NCBI RefSeq assembly: GCF_938039215.1
Contig: NZ_CALHVI010000029.1
Location: 1-19,054, forward strand
Direction: 5' to 3'
Source: an uncultured Porphyromonas sp.
Lineage (GTDB): Bacteria; Bacteroidota; Bacteroidia; Bacteroidales; Porphyromonadaceae
Length of the DNA: 19,054 nucleotides
Notes under the pieces: model-generated
What the model was told of the DNA's origin: nothing
Databases searched by the model: none
What the model saw: only the letters and a program-made list of their open reading frames with translations
Part shown: positions 1 through 7,799 of the stretch, piece after piece
Position numbering within the stretch: position 1 is the stretch's first letter
Layout of the letters: each line of letters starts with the position of its first letter
Position numbers and translations under genes: made by a program

Positions 1-97
1 GTAGGTCGCCTCCAAAACCTACTGTGGGTCGCCTCACCGACCTACCGTAGGTCGCTTCGACGACCCACAGTAGGTTTATTTTGCGCCCCACAAGAGG
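1..97. repeat. Palindrome array A, 23-bp period (cut by window edge)
   Basis: Units of the 11-bp core CCTACNGTAGG recur at exactly 23 bp: the end of one unit at 1-5, then cores at 18-28, 41-51 and 64-74. The best unit, at 41-51, extends to a 17-bp palindrome CGACCTACCGTAGGTCG. A degenerate fifth unit, CCCACAAGAGG, sits in register at 87-97. Unit 18-28 is preceded by AAAA and unit 64-74 is followed by TTTATTTT. The array may continue to the left of the window. The same family recurs at 16794-16873 and 18100-18179 in the same orientation. Its function is unknown; a terminator or protein-binding array is possible. Confidence 0.9.
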
Positions 98-350
98 CTT
101 TCTTCGCCCCCCGCTAGCCTCCTTCTCCGAAGCCCCCCCTTTCTACGAGTAGGCACCGCCCTTCCGTCCCCACGGATATGACTATCTTTGTCCTCGCTCC
201 ACGGTGATGATCCCCGCCCGAAAAAGCAGGAGAAAACCTTAGCTTAGGACTCCTTGTTGGGATATACAGTGGGAGAAAGCCTCCCCAAGAAGCATCAGCT
301 CCTCATCACCACCCCCTACGCTCAAAGCATATAAACGGATACTAGCCTCC
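98..350 (+). other. Leader and intergenic region upstream of cmk
   Basis: No convincing coding region was found. The first part (98-175) is strongly C-rich on the plus strand. A candidate -7 box lies at 183-190. Beyond it is a leader of about 150 nt with a small hairpin (GGGAG 271-275, CTCCC 281-285). That hairpin competes with an alternative pairing, TTGGG 257-261 with CCCAA 284-288. No known riboswitch was recognised. Confidence 0.4.
183..190 (+). promoter_or_regulatory. Candidate Bacteroidetes -7 box for cmk-ispH
   Basis: TATCTTTG matches the Bacteroidetes sigma-A -7 consensus TAnnTTTG. No clear TTTG -33 element lies 19-21 bp upstream, so the call rests on the -7 box and its position ahead of the first gene of a plus-strand set. 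Confidence 0.35.
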
Positions 351-1046
351 ATGACCAAGAAGATCATCGTAGCCATCGACGGCTACAGCTCCTGCGGCAA
401 GAGCTCCATGGCCCGTGCCCTAGCCAAAGAGATCGACTATATCTACATTGATACCGGTGCGATGTACCGTGGTGTCACCCTCTTCGCCCTACGCAAGGGC
501 TTCATCCAAGACGGGAAGATCCAGGAAGATAAGCTACGTGAAGCCCTCAGCGAAGTATCTCTGAGCTTCCACAAGGCGCACGAACACGCTACGCCCGAGC
601 TCTACCTCAACGGTGAGAACGTCGAGCAAGCCATCCGCACCATGGAGGTCGCTGGGAGCGTTAGCCCTATCGCAGCGCTGGGCTTCGTGCGTGAGTTCCT
701 CACCCGCCAGCAGCAAGCCTTCGGCCAGGGCGGTGGTGTCGTCATGGATGGCCGAGATATAGGCACGGCGGTCTTTCCTCAGGCCGAGCTCAAGATCTTC
801 GTCACGGCTGACCCCAAGATCCGTGCTGAGCGTCGCCTAGCCGAGCTCCGTAGCAAGGGCGATGAGACCAGTTCGCTTGAGGATGTCCTTGAGAACCTCA
901 GCCAGCGTGACTACATCGATACGCACCGAGAGGTCGCCCCCCTAAGACAAGCCGAGGATGCCATCGTCTTGGACAATTCGCACCTGACGATCCCCGAGCA
1001 AGATGCGCTCCTTCGCTCCTACTTCGAGCGAGCTACCGAGGAGTAG
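351..1046 (+). CDS. cmk: Cytidylate (CMP/dCMP) kinase
   Basis: This cytosolic enzyme transfers phosphate from ATP to CMP or dCMP and so feeds CTP and dCTP pools. The 231-residue length is typical of bacterial Cmk. The P-loop GYSSCGKS is at residues 11-18. The DTGAMYR motif (34-40) is characteristic of the family and contributes to CMP binding. The block MDGRDIGTAVFP (132-143) and the lid-like RAERR (158-162) are also seen. The ATG at 351 puts the P-loop at the usual distance from the N-terminus. It is the first gene of a plus-strand group, 28 bp ahead of ispH, so cotranscription is likely. Nothing odd was seen. Confidence 0.97.
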   Translation: MTKKIIVAIDGYSSCGKSSMARALAKEIDYIYIDTGAMYRGVTLFALRKGFIQDGKIQEDKLREALSEVSLSFHKAHEHATPELYLNGENVEQAIRTMEVAGSVSPIAALGFVREFLTRQQQAFGQGGGVVMDGRDIGTAVFPQAELKIFVTADPKIRAERRLAELRSKGDETSSLEDVLENLSQRDYIDTHREVAPLRQAEDAIVLDNSHLTIPEQDALLRSYFERATEE

Positions 1047-1074
1047 CTCCCCGCATTCCCTCCTTCATTTCTAC

Positions 1075-1974
1075 ATGTATCCCAAGATCGAAATAGACCA
1101 GCAGTCCGGCTTCTGCTTCGGCGTGATCAATGCCGTCAAGCACGCCGAAGAAGAGCTGGCTAAAGACAATAAAGAACTCTACTGCCTCGGCGACATCGTC
1201 CACAACAACCAAGAAGTGGATCGACTCGAAGCTAAGGGCATGCAGACGATCGACTACGAGGCCTTCAGCAAGCTCCAAGGCAAGCGGGTTCTCTTCAGAG
1301 CGCACGGCGAAGCTCCTGCCATCTACCAGATGGCCAAGGAGCGTGGTATCGAACTCGTCGATGCTACCTGCCCCGTCGTCCTAGCGCTACAGAAGAAGGT
1401 GCGCCGTAAGTTCGCCGAGCTCGACCCCATAGGAGGACAGATCGTCATCTACGGCAAGAAGGGGCATGCCGAGGTCAATGGCCTCGTAGGGCAGACCGAA
1501 GGCAAGGCGATCATCGTGCAGAGCCGTGAGGACATCGAGCAGATCGACTTCACCCGCCCGATTGCCCTCTTCTCCCAGACGACGCAGTCGCTCACGGGCT
1601 TCCATGAGCTCATCGAGACGCTACAGAGCCGTATGGTCGGGGACGCTCGCTTTGAGTTCCAAGACTCTATATGTAGGCAGGTATCCAACCGTATGCCTCA
1701 CATCCAGGAGTTCTCTGCACAGCACGAACTTACCTTCTTCGTTGCCGGAGCAAAGAGCTCGAACGGGAAGGTGCTCTTCGGCTACTGCCAGAAGGGCAAC
1801 GAGCGAAGCATCTTCGTCTCCTCGCCCGAGGAAGTCCTCCCCGAGATGCTTAGCCCACTGCCCAAGACCATAGGTATCTGCGGAGCCACTTCGACCCCTC
1901 GCTGGCAGATGGAGCAAATAGCTTCACGCATCCGTGAGCTCCTCGGCATGCCCGAAGAAACGCAAGAAGCCTAA
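1075..1974 (+). CDS. ispH: 4-hydroxy-3-methylbut-2-enyl diphosphate reductase (LytB)
   Basis: IspH is the last enzyme of the MEP pathway. It reduces HMBPP to IPP and DMAPP with an oxygen-sensitive iron-sulfur cluster. The three conserved cluster cysteines are visible: C14 in SGFCFGV, C99 in VDATCPVV and C200 in DSICRQ. Substrate-site residues also match: H43, H77, H131 and E133 (HAEV) and the TT of SQTTQS (169-170). The product is 299 residues, the usual length. The frame is open from 1003, but the ATG at 1075 is chosen because SGFCFGV then sits at the normal position and the gene does not overlap cmk. The O-methyltransferase gene begins 7 bp downstream. Confidence 0.97.
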   Translation: MYPKIEIDQQSGFCFGVINAVKHAEEELAKDNKELYCLGDIVHNNQEVDRLEAKGMQTIDYEAFSKLQGKRVLFRAHGEAPAIYQMAKERGIELVDATCPVVLALQKKVRRKFAELDPIGGQIVIYGKKGHAEVNGLVGQTEGKAIIVQSREDIEQIDFTRPIALFSQTTQSLTGFHELIETLQSRMVGDARFEFQDSICRQVSNRMPHIQEFSAQHELTFFVAGAKSSNGKVLFGYCQKGNERSIFVSSPEEVLPEMLSPLPKTIGICGATSTPRWQMEQIASRIRELLGMPEETQEA

Positions 1975-1981
1975 GCCAGCG

Positions 1982-2626
1982 ATGACGGAGTCTGATCGCC
2001 TCGAGGAATATATCCTCAGCCACACGAGCCCAGAGAGCCCGATTAGGGAGCGTCTCTGGCGTGAAGCTCACGTGCGTCTCCTTCGAGCTCGCATGCTCTC
2101 GGGGCATCTGCAGGGCAACCTTCTCCAGATGCTCTGCCGCCTCTCCAATGCTCGCCGTGCACTAGAGATCGGTACGTACACGGGCTACGCAGCACATTGC
2201 CTCGCCGAAGCCCTAGGCGAAGGAGGCGAGGTGCATACCATCGAGTCAGACGATGAGATGGAGGACTTCATCCACGAATTCCTTGACGGCGCACCTTATG
2301 CCGATCGGGTACACCTCTATCTAGGGGATGCGCTTGAGATCTTGCCGAAGCTCCTTGAGCAGTATTCCTTCGACCTCGTCTATATTGATGCCAACAAGCG
2401 GGAATACATCGACTACTACGAGCTCATCGTGCCTCACCTCCCCTCAGGAGCTCTCATCCTTGCGGACAATACCCTCTGGGATGGGAAGGTCATCGAAGAG
2501 CCTACGCCCACAGACCCACAGACTCAAAGCATCCTTGCCTTCAACGAGCACGTACAGCGTGATCCTCGTGTGGAGAACCTTATTCTTCCCTTGAGAGACG
2601 GACTTAGCTTGATCTACAAGAAGTAG
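1982..2626 (+). CDS. SAM-dependent O-methyltransferase, family 3
   Basis: The 214-residue soluble protein resembles the caffeoyl-CoA/catechol O-methyltransferase family (Methyltransf_3). The SAM-binding motif LEIGTYTGYA is at 61-70. The acidic residue after the second strand is in HTIESD (85-90). The divalent-metal and catalytic region is VYIDANK (133-139, D136) with ADN at 161-163. The bacterial substrate of this family is usually unknown; small catechol-like compounds are the family precedent, not a prediction. The ATG at 1982 is chosen over an upstream ATG at 1934 that would overlap ispH by 41 bp with a lysine-rich extension. A hairpin terminator follows at 2714. Confidence 0.9.
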   Translation: MTESDRLEEYILSHTSPESPIRERLWREAHVRLLRARMLSGHLQGNLLQMLCRLSNARRALEIGTYTGYAAHCLAEALGEGGEVHTIESDDEMEDFIHEFLDGAPYADRVHLYLGDALEILPKLLEQYSFDLVYIDANKREYIDYYELIVPHLPSGALILADNTLWDGKVIEEPTPTDPQTQSILAFNEHVQRDPRVENLILPLRDGLSLIYKK

Positions 2627-2713
2627 CCCCGCTCGTACGCTTCCCTGCCCTTGGGAACGCAAGCATTCACATCCCTGCACGGGAGAAGTTTATCCCCCCT
2701 TCTCGAAATAAGA

Positions 2714-2756
2714 ACTAAGCCCCACCGCAAGCTCAGAGCATGCGGTGGGGCTTAGT
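2714..2756. terminator. Bidirectional terminator between convergent genes
   Basis: A perfect 16-bp stem (2714-2729 with 2741-2756, GC-rich core GCCCCACCGC) encloses an 11-nt loop. It lies between the plus-strand methyltransferase (stop at 2626) and the minus-strand PAP2 gene (stop at 2791). The tail is fairly U-rich on the minus strand (TTCTTATTTCG) and weak on the plus strand. Confidence 0.85.
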
Positions 2757-2790
2757 GTAAATGGGGAATAGGACTGCTAGCCTTTCCCAG

Positions 2791-3486
2791 CTAGGCAACC
2801 ATCCTAAGGATGCGTGTGACCTGCAGAGCCATCATGAGCGTCACGGGGATAGATACCCAAAGGGCACAAGCCAAATAGAGCGTCCCTTCTCGGAAGACCT
2901 CCCGAGGGTCACGATAGCCCGTAGCCAAGAAGCGACTCCTCAGCGAAAGGTACAGACGGTAGACTAAGTAGCCTACCAGAAGCCCAACTAGCACCCCCGC
3001 CAGACAGTCCGAGAGGAAGTGCGCCCCGATATACATGCGGCTATAGATGACCCAACCGACTAAGAGGGAAAGCACCCCCGTGAAGCGGTAGTCACGAAGC
3101 ACCAAGCAGAGGAAGGTAGCCACAGCGGTATAGTTCGCCGAGTGCCCCGAGAAGAAGCCATAGAGCTTACCCTGATAGCCGTAGACATAGTGTAGGGTCT
3201 CTTGAAGTCCTGGCGTATGCGTCGGTCTTAGTCGGGAGAAGAAGGGCTTAGAGACCCATGAGCTTAGGAAGTCCCCGAAGAGGATACAGAGCCCGATCAT
3301 CAGCAAGACTAAGAAGGCTTCGCTCTTAGGGCGCTTCCAGAAGAGGAAGATCAGCAGTGCGATGGCAGGGAAAGCCCAAGCCCCGACATTGGAGATCAGA
3401 AACATCGCTGCATCCCAAAACGGGGAATGCGCACCGTTGATCGCCTTGAGGAGGGAGATTTCTCCAGGGAGGAAGGGAGGAGTCAT
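2791..3486 (-). CDS. PAP2-superfamily membrane phosphatase
   Basis: A 231-residue integral membrane protein with the three PAP2 motifs: K80..R87-P88 (KPFFSRLRP), S113-G-H115 (FFSGH, where F replaces the usual P before SGH) and S149-R150..H156..D160. H156 is the expected phospho-nucleophile and H115 the acid. Hydrophobic segments lie near 25-49, 57-78, 118-130, 136-148, 160-180 and 203-222. The family dephosphorylates lipid phosphates such as undecaprenyl diphosphate, phosphatidic acid or phosphatidylglycerol phosphate, at the periplasmic face; which one cannot be read here. It starts 10 bp after batE and is probably the last gene of the long minus-strand operon. An undecaprenyl-diphosphatase role is plausible but unproven. 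Confidence 0.93.
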   Translation of the reverse strand: MTPPFLPGEISLLKAINGAHSPFWDAAMFLISNVGAWAFPAIALLIFLFWKRPKSEAFLVLLMIGLCILFGDFLSSWVSKPFFSRLRPTHTPGLQETLHYVYGYQGKLYGFFSGHSANYTAVATFLCLVLRDYRFTGVLSLLVGWVIYSRMYIGAHFLSDCLAGVLVGLLVGYLVYRLYLSLRSRFLATGYRDPREVFREGTLYLACALWVSIPVTLMMALQVTRILRMVA

Positions 3487-3496
3487 GTGCTCAGGA

Positions 3497-4246
3497 TTAG
3501 TTCTTCACGAGCGGTTCGATAGCACTCAGCAGAAGCCATCCCCCTCGACCATCCGAGAGCGTGAACTGCTGGTAGGCTCCCACGGGCTGACCCACGAGAC
3601 GAATGCGTGTACCTTCATGTAGCTGGTTCGCCACCTCAGACTTCTGGCTGGGGCTTCTGTAGACATTGACCTCTGGCTGTATGATCACCGCCTTGGTCTT
3701 AGCTTGGTGCTCGGCATAAACCCAATGTAAGATAAGGGCTCCCGTAAAGATCGAGAGCACGAGACTTACGAGTCCTGAGTAGAAGGTGATCCGCTTGCCA
3801 TCACGGCTGCGACTAAGAGCAAAGGCAACTACCGACCCCACGAAGCCTACGAAGAAGAGAAGCGAAAGGACTAGAAGCACAGGCAAGGGTAGCGCATAAG
3901 CAATCGCCCCTCCCGTAGCAGAGAACCAGCTCTCAGCATCAGGAAGCTTATCAATCGTCTTCTTCATCAGGAAGGTACGCTGGGCATTGATCTGTTCGTC
4001 ACGAGGATCAAGCAGATGTGCCCGCTCATAGCTCAGCATCGCATGACCCAGATCGCCTAGCTGGTAGTAGCAATTCCCCAGATTGGCGTAGCGCGAAGAG
4101 GTAGCCCCCTCCGATTCGATGAGTGACTCCATAGCTGCCGCAGCCCCACGATAATCCCCCTTAGAGAAAAGACTATCGACGGACTCCGATGCGCTAAGAC
4201 TGATCGAAGAGATGAGGAGCAGGAAAGAAAGAAAGACAGTACGCAT
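3497..4246 (-). CDS. batE: BatE: TPR, transmembrane and SH3-like aerotolerance protein
   Basis: The 249-residue protein has a signal peptide (about 1-20) and TPR repeats (about 23-88, with YANLGNCYYQLGD). Two hydrophobic segments follow (about 113-145 and 157-177), then a C-terminal bacterial SH3-like domain (about 185-246, with VNVYRSPSQKSEV and GGWL). This is the BatE layout. Known for the family: Bat genes were linked to oxygen tolerance in Bacteroides fragilis and to fitness in other bacteria. The TPR part is expected to face the periplasm and bind partner proteins. The gene starts 15 bp after batD and ends 10 bp before PAP2. Confidence 0.9.
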   Translation of the reverse strand: MRTVFLSFLLLISSISLSASESVDSLFSKGDYRGAAAAMESLIESEGATSSRYANLGNCYYQLGDLGHAMLSYERAHLLDPRDEQINAQRTFLMKKTIDKLPDAESWFSATGGAIAYALPLPVLLVLSLLFFVGFVGSVVAFALSRSRDGKRITFYSGLVSLVLSIFTGALILHWVYAEHQAKTKAVIIQPEVNVYRSPSQKSEVANQLHEGTRIRLVGQPVGAYQQFTLSDGRGGWLLLSAIEPLVKN

Positions 4247-4261
4247 AGTACGGGGATATTA

Positions 4262-6034
4262 TCAAAGCTTATGACGATCGATCTCACTGATGACCTCTGC
4301 GGTCTTCGTGTAGATAGCCTGCATGTCTCCTTCTTGAGCTGGAGCATAGCGAGCGTATTCCACTTCGTCGATGACTTCGGTGAGCGCTTGGATCGTCGCC
4401 TCTTCGAGCCCTCGAGCTTGTAGAATCTCAGAGACCGAAGCTCGGCTGAGTTCCGAGACGGGTAGACGTAGCTTATCGCCTAGGTAGCCCCAAAGAGCTC
4501 GTAGTGTCTCCTGATAGAAGGGCTCTCGTGATCCTGCCTCGAGTAGCTTACGAGCCTTGCGCAGACGACGAGTAGCCACAGCACTAGCACGTGAAGCATG
4601 GTAGCTCAAGCTATCTGCTCGTAGGCTACGACGACGAGCGAGGATGAGATAAGTCCCTAGCCCAAGCAGTACCGCTAGAGGATAGAGGAGGAGGTATCCC
4701 CAGCTCTTCGCTACTCGGAGGCCTGAGATCTCCTTCGCCCCTTGATCTGAACGGAGTGTGCGTAGAGCTTCCTCTTGCTGGCGAAGACTACCCTTCTCCT
4801 CCGAGACCTCCGTCTTGCCTTGAGCGACCTGAAGAGAGAAGCTCTGAGAGCGAAGGGTCTCATAGCGTCCCTTCTGAGGATCGAAGTAAGAGAAAGTGAG
4901 CGCTGGTATCGTCACAGAACCCGTCCGACGAGGGATAGCAAAGTATTCGATGACCTTCTTCCCATGGACGTTCGTTGCCGTGACATGCCCCTCGTAGGTC
5001 TCCTTAGGATCATAGACCTCGAAGTTCTCGGGGAACTGGATCTTAGGACTCTCAGCGAGCTTCAGATTACCCGAACCCTCAAGCGTCAGACGTATCGTCA
5101 CAGACTCATTGGTCTTGGGGCTCTTGGTCAGAAGCTCAGCCTTCATTGTGAAGGAACCTACCGCACCCGAGAAGTTCTGAGGTTTCCCTTCAGCTGGCAG
5201 GGGACGCACCTGGATCGTCACTGGAGCAGAGCGAAGAGTCCGATCCGCAAGGGTGGCCGAACCAAAGAAGGGATCATCATCCCCCTCGATAGGCACTCGG
5301 ATGCCAACTTCAGATGAAGGGATCGTCAGCGTACCACTGCGCTGAGCAAAGAGGACTTCATTCAAGATCTCTACAGCTCGGTAGTTCTTCCCTTGGTACG
5401 ACTCCAGTGTCAGCTGACGGCGTCCATCATCGGGTTGTTTCTCTGAGATGAAGCCATCATACTGGGGAGCATTGAAGCTATTGATATCAAACTCTGTCGA
5501 GGAATAGAGCTTGTAGCGTATGGGGAATGCCTGCTGCTCGTAGACCACCGTAGTGCTGGGGATAGCTCGATAGATGTAGCTCCCAACAGCTCTCGAGCGG
5601 GCACGACCTGCCTGGGCATCCTTATCTGGAGGTAGGACACGGATAGTCGCTCCTCGCACAGAAATTCGCTTGCCTCCGACGATAGCGGTAGCAGCTGGGA
5701 TTGAGACAGAGCCCGTACGCTCTGCGAGGAGCGTATAGGTGATGCTGACCGAAGATGTCGAGGAGCTTCGCCCATTGATATTCTGGAAGCTACTCATCAC
5801 CTGCCGAGCAGGTCCATAGACGACTTGAATTCCCGAAGCCTTCGGCTCAGAGACACGCTCAAAGTCTTCACTCCCTGAATAGCTATATATGAGCTGGAAG
5901 GTATTCCCTTGGACTACTGTCTGAGGAGCCTCCAGACGAATCGTCTGCGCCCCAAGACTCAGAGGTAAAAGGAGTAGGAGAAGTAGGTACAATGCCCTTC
6001 CTACATGACGTATTGGGATCATCTGGATCACCAT
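4262..6034 (-). CDS. batD: BatD: large exported aerotolerance membrane protein
   Basis: The 590-residue protein has an N-terminal signal sequence (hydrophobic core LYLLLLLLLPLSLG ending at AQ, about residue 30). A long region of beta-rich repeats follows (EAPQTVVQGNTFQLIYSYSG and later LTKSPKTNESVTIRLTLEG), characteristic of BatD. One C-terminal transmembrane helix (445-466) is followed by a helical cytosolic tail of about 120 residues with many Arg and Glu. Its ATG overlaps the batC stop by 7 bp, so translation is probably coupled; an in-frame ATG at 6022 is an alternative start. BatD is thought to be the main periplasmic part of the complex. Its C-terminal tail resembles that of the short gene at 8783-9781. 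Confidence 0.93.
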   Translation of the reverse strand: MVIQMIPIRHVGRALYLLLLLLLPLSLGAQTIRLEAPQTVVQGNTFQLIYSYSGSEDFERVSEPKASGIQVVYGPARQVMSSFQNINGRSSSTSSVSITYTLLAERTGSVSIPAATAIVGGKRISVRGATIRVLPPDKDAQAGRARSRAVGSYIYRAIPSTTVVYEQQAFPIRYKLYSSTEFDINSFNAPQYDGFISEKQPDDGRRQLTLESYQGKNYRAVEILNEVLFAQRSGTLTIPSSEVGIRVPIEGDDDPFFGSATLADRTLRSAPVTIQVRPLPAEGKPQNFSGAVGSFTMKAELLTKSPKTNESVTIRLTLEGSGNLKLAESPKIQFPENFEVYDPKETYEGHVTATNVHGKKVIEYFAIPRRTGSVTIPALTFSYFDPQKGRYETLRSQSFSLQVAQGKTEVSEEKGSLRQQEEALRTLRSDQGAKEISGLRVAKSWGYLLLYPLAVLLGLGTYLILARRRSLRADSLSYHASRASAVATRRLRKARKLLEAGSREPFYQETLRALWGYLGDKLRLPVSELSRASVSEILQARGLEEATIQALTEVIDEVEYARYAPAQEGDMQAIYTKTAEVISEIDRHKL

Positions 6035-6777
6035 CTCTTCTTATTCTTATTCCTGTTCTGCTGTTGCTCTTCCCGCTGTCGCTGTTCTACCCGACGGCGA
6101 GTCTTATCATCATCGGTGCGGGAGGCTCTAAGGATCTGCTCAGCTTGCTCCTTAGAGAGCTCTCCTGAGCGCTGTTCGTTGGGCTGACCTTGCTTGTCTT
6201 GCCCCTTCTCTTGAGGCTTCTGTTCCGGCTTATTTTTATCCTGCTGCTGATCCTTCTTCGGATCTTGCTTCTGCTGATCCTTGTCCTTATTGGGATCTTG
6301 GTTTTGTCCCTGCTGACTCTGCTGGTTGTTCTTATTTTGCTGGAGGAGCTTCTGTGCCAGAGCTAGATTGTAGCGAGTATTGTCATCCTCTGGGTGACGA
6401 ATCAGGGCCTCTTGGTAGGCTTGGACTGCAGCTTGGTAGTCCTTCTTCTTCATCGCCACATTACCGAGGTTGTGCAGGACTCCTGCCTGCTGCTGAGGAG
6501 TCAGCTGTCCCTCCTGCTGGATGATCTGCTCAAGATGGGTCTTAGCCTCGTCATAGCGTCCCTGCTCGTAGATAGAGGCAGCTAGCCCAAAGCGAGCCTT
6601 AGCCGATAGGCTATCACGAAGGAGTGCACGCCGATACTCTTGCGAAGCACGAGCATAGTCCTTGGCTTGATAGAGCTTATTTGCTCTACGTATATCCGAC
6701 TTGATGCCTTGCGCTACGAGGCTAGTCGTAGCTAAGACGCAAGTAACTAGGGCTAGAAGGAATCGCTTACTTCTCAT
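6028..6777 (-). CDS. batC: BatC: TPR protein with charged Q/K/D-rich tail
   Basis: The 249-residue protein has a signal peptide (1-23, ending VAQG). TPR repeats span about 28-145 (YARASQEYRRAL, VLHNLGNVAMKKKDYQAAV). A low-complexity stretch rich in Q, K, D, N and P covers about 146-205, and the end is very basic (NRNKNKKRW). This matches BatC in Bacteroides-type operons. The ATG at 6777 is chosen because it starts a proper signal peptide; upstream in-frame codons lie inside batB. It overlaps the end of batB by 11 bp and batD by 7 bp. The TPR domain presumably binds other Bat proteins. The tail is probably disordered. Confidence 0.9.
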   Translation of the reverse strand: MRSKRFLLALVTCVLATTSLVAQGIKSDIRRANKLYQAKDYARASQEYRRALLRDSLSAKARFGLAASIYEQGRYDEAKTHLEQIIQQEGQLTPQQQAGVLHNLGNVAMKKKDYQAAVQAYQEALIRHPEDDNTRYNLALAQKLLQQNKNNQQSQQGQNQDPNKDKDQQKQDPKKDQQQDKNKPEQKPQEKGQDKQGQPNEQRSGELSKEQAEQILRASRTDDDKTRRRVEQRQREEQQQNRNKNKKRW

Positions 6778-7795
6778 GACCAAAGATATTATGTCGGATG
6801 AGGAACTTATTCTTTCGTCCCATGATGAAGAACTCGAGGATGAGGAGCACAAGAGCAGCCCAGAGCCAAGGCTCAAAGGCCTCTGTCGCCCCATTATTGA
6901 CCCTTGAGGAGATAGAAGCTCGAGGGAGCTCCTCCAATTGCTTCTCGACCTCCTTGACTACAGTAGCCTGAGAGGACGAAGAGACGAAGATGCCCGCACC
7001 TGCATCAGCGATCTGCTGACACATGTCAGGATTGAAGCGGGTGACGACCATATTACCCGACTCATCAGTAAGGTTACCCTCTGAGGTAGGGATAGGACCT
7101 CCTTGATCAGAGCCAATGCCCACGACATTGATGTGAATACCATCCTTGGCTGCATCCTTAGCAGCTTGGAGCGCCGTTTCTTCAAAGTCCTCTCCGTCGG
7201 TCAACACGATGATGGATTTACCTAAGTCCCTACGATCGGAGAAGGACTGACGCGCCAAGGTGATGGCCTGCCCGATAGCAGTACCTTGGTCAGAGAGCAT
7301 GTTGGGAGAGATATCAGAGAGGAAATCTTGCGCAGTAGAGAGATCCGTTGTGATCGGGAGTTGTACATAGGCACTCCCTGCAAAGATGATGAGCCCAACA
7401 CGATCCGAGCGCATGTGCTCTAGGAGACGAGAGATAGTCCGCTTAGCGAAGTCCAGACGGCTAGGAGCGACATCTTGGCAGAGCATCGAGTTCGATATAT
7501 CGAGGCAGATCATCGCTTCGATCCCCTTGTCCTCATCTTGTGCATCTACTTGACTTGTAGCCTGCGGACGAGCGAGGACAATGATCATCAGCGCACCAGC
7601 GGCGAGGAGTGCTAGATCTCGAAGGACATATTTCTTCCCAGAAGCCAAAGGGGTAAGAGCTTGACCTAGCTCCTTGTCTGCAAAGCGCTGAAGCATCTGC
7701 CTACGTCGCCAATAGGCGAAGAGGGACAATGCTAAAAGGGGAAGTAGCCCAAAGAGCAAATACAGATAGCTAGGCGAATAAAAATGGATATTCAT
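6767..7795 (-). CDS. batB: BatB: membrane-anchored VWA-domain protein
   Basis: The 342-residue protein has two N-terminal transmembrane segments (about 8-28 and 58-76, the second followed by ARPQ, shared with BatA). A von Willebrand factor A domain follows (about 91-290) and a C-terminal helix lies near 310-326. The MIDAS metal site looks complete: D99-I-S101-N-S103, T149/T150 in ITTD and D200 in VLTDGED. VWA domains bind protein partners through a metal ion, and in MoxR systems they pair with the AAA+ ATPase. The ATG at 7795 is 4 bp after the batA stop; an open extension to 7999 lies entirely within batA and is rejected. Confidence 0.94.
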   Translation of the reverse strand: MNIHFYSPSYLYLLFGLLPLLALSLFAYWRRRQMLQRFADKELGQALTPLASGKKYVLRDLALLAAGALMIIVLARPQATSQVDAQDEDKGIEAMICLDISNSMLCQDVAPSRLDFAKRTISRLLEHMRSDRVGLIIFAGSAYVQLPITTDLSTAQDFLSDISPNMLSDQGTAIGQAITLARQSFSDRRDLGKSIIVLTDGEDFEETALQAAKDAAKDGIHINVVGIGSDQGGPIPTSEGNLTDESGNMVVTRFNPDMCQQIADAGAGIFVSSSSQATVVKEVEKQLEELPRASISSRVNNGATEAFEPWLWAALVLLILEFFIMGRKNKFLIRHNIFGHEK

Positions 7796-7799
7796 CGTC

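Noticed and set aside
203..310. GGTGATGA/TCATCACC inverted repeat upstream of cmk
   Set aside because: Eight bp with a 92-bp gap is easily explained by chance, and nothing else supports it.
1003..1074. N-terminal extension of ispH
   Set aside because: It overlaps the end of cmk and moves the SGFCFGV cysteine away from its usual position near the N-terminus.
1934..1981. Upstream ATG for the O-methyltransferase
   Set aside because: It would overlap ispH by 41 bp and add a lysine/proline stretch that looks like ispH read out of frame.
2761..2967. Small plus-strand open frame after the terminator
   Set aside because: It overlaps the end of the PAP2 gene on the other strand and has no coding signature.
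4775..5317. Plus-strand open frame of 180 codons inside batD
   Set aside because: It is antisense to a well-supported gene, has no recognisable domain, and is Arg/Leu-rich as expected from the opposite strand.
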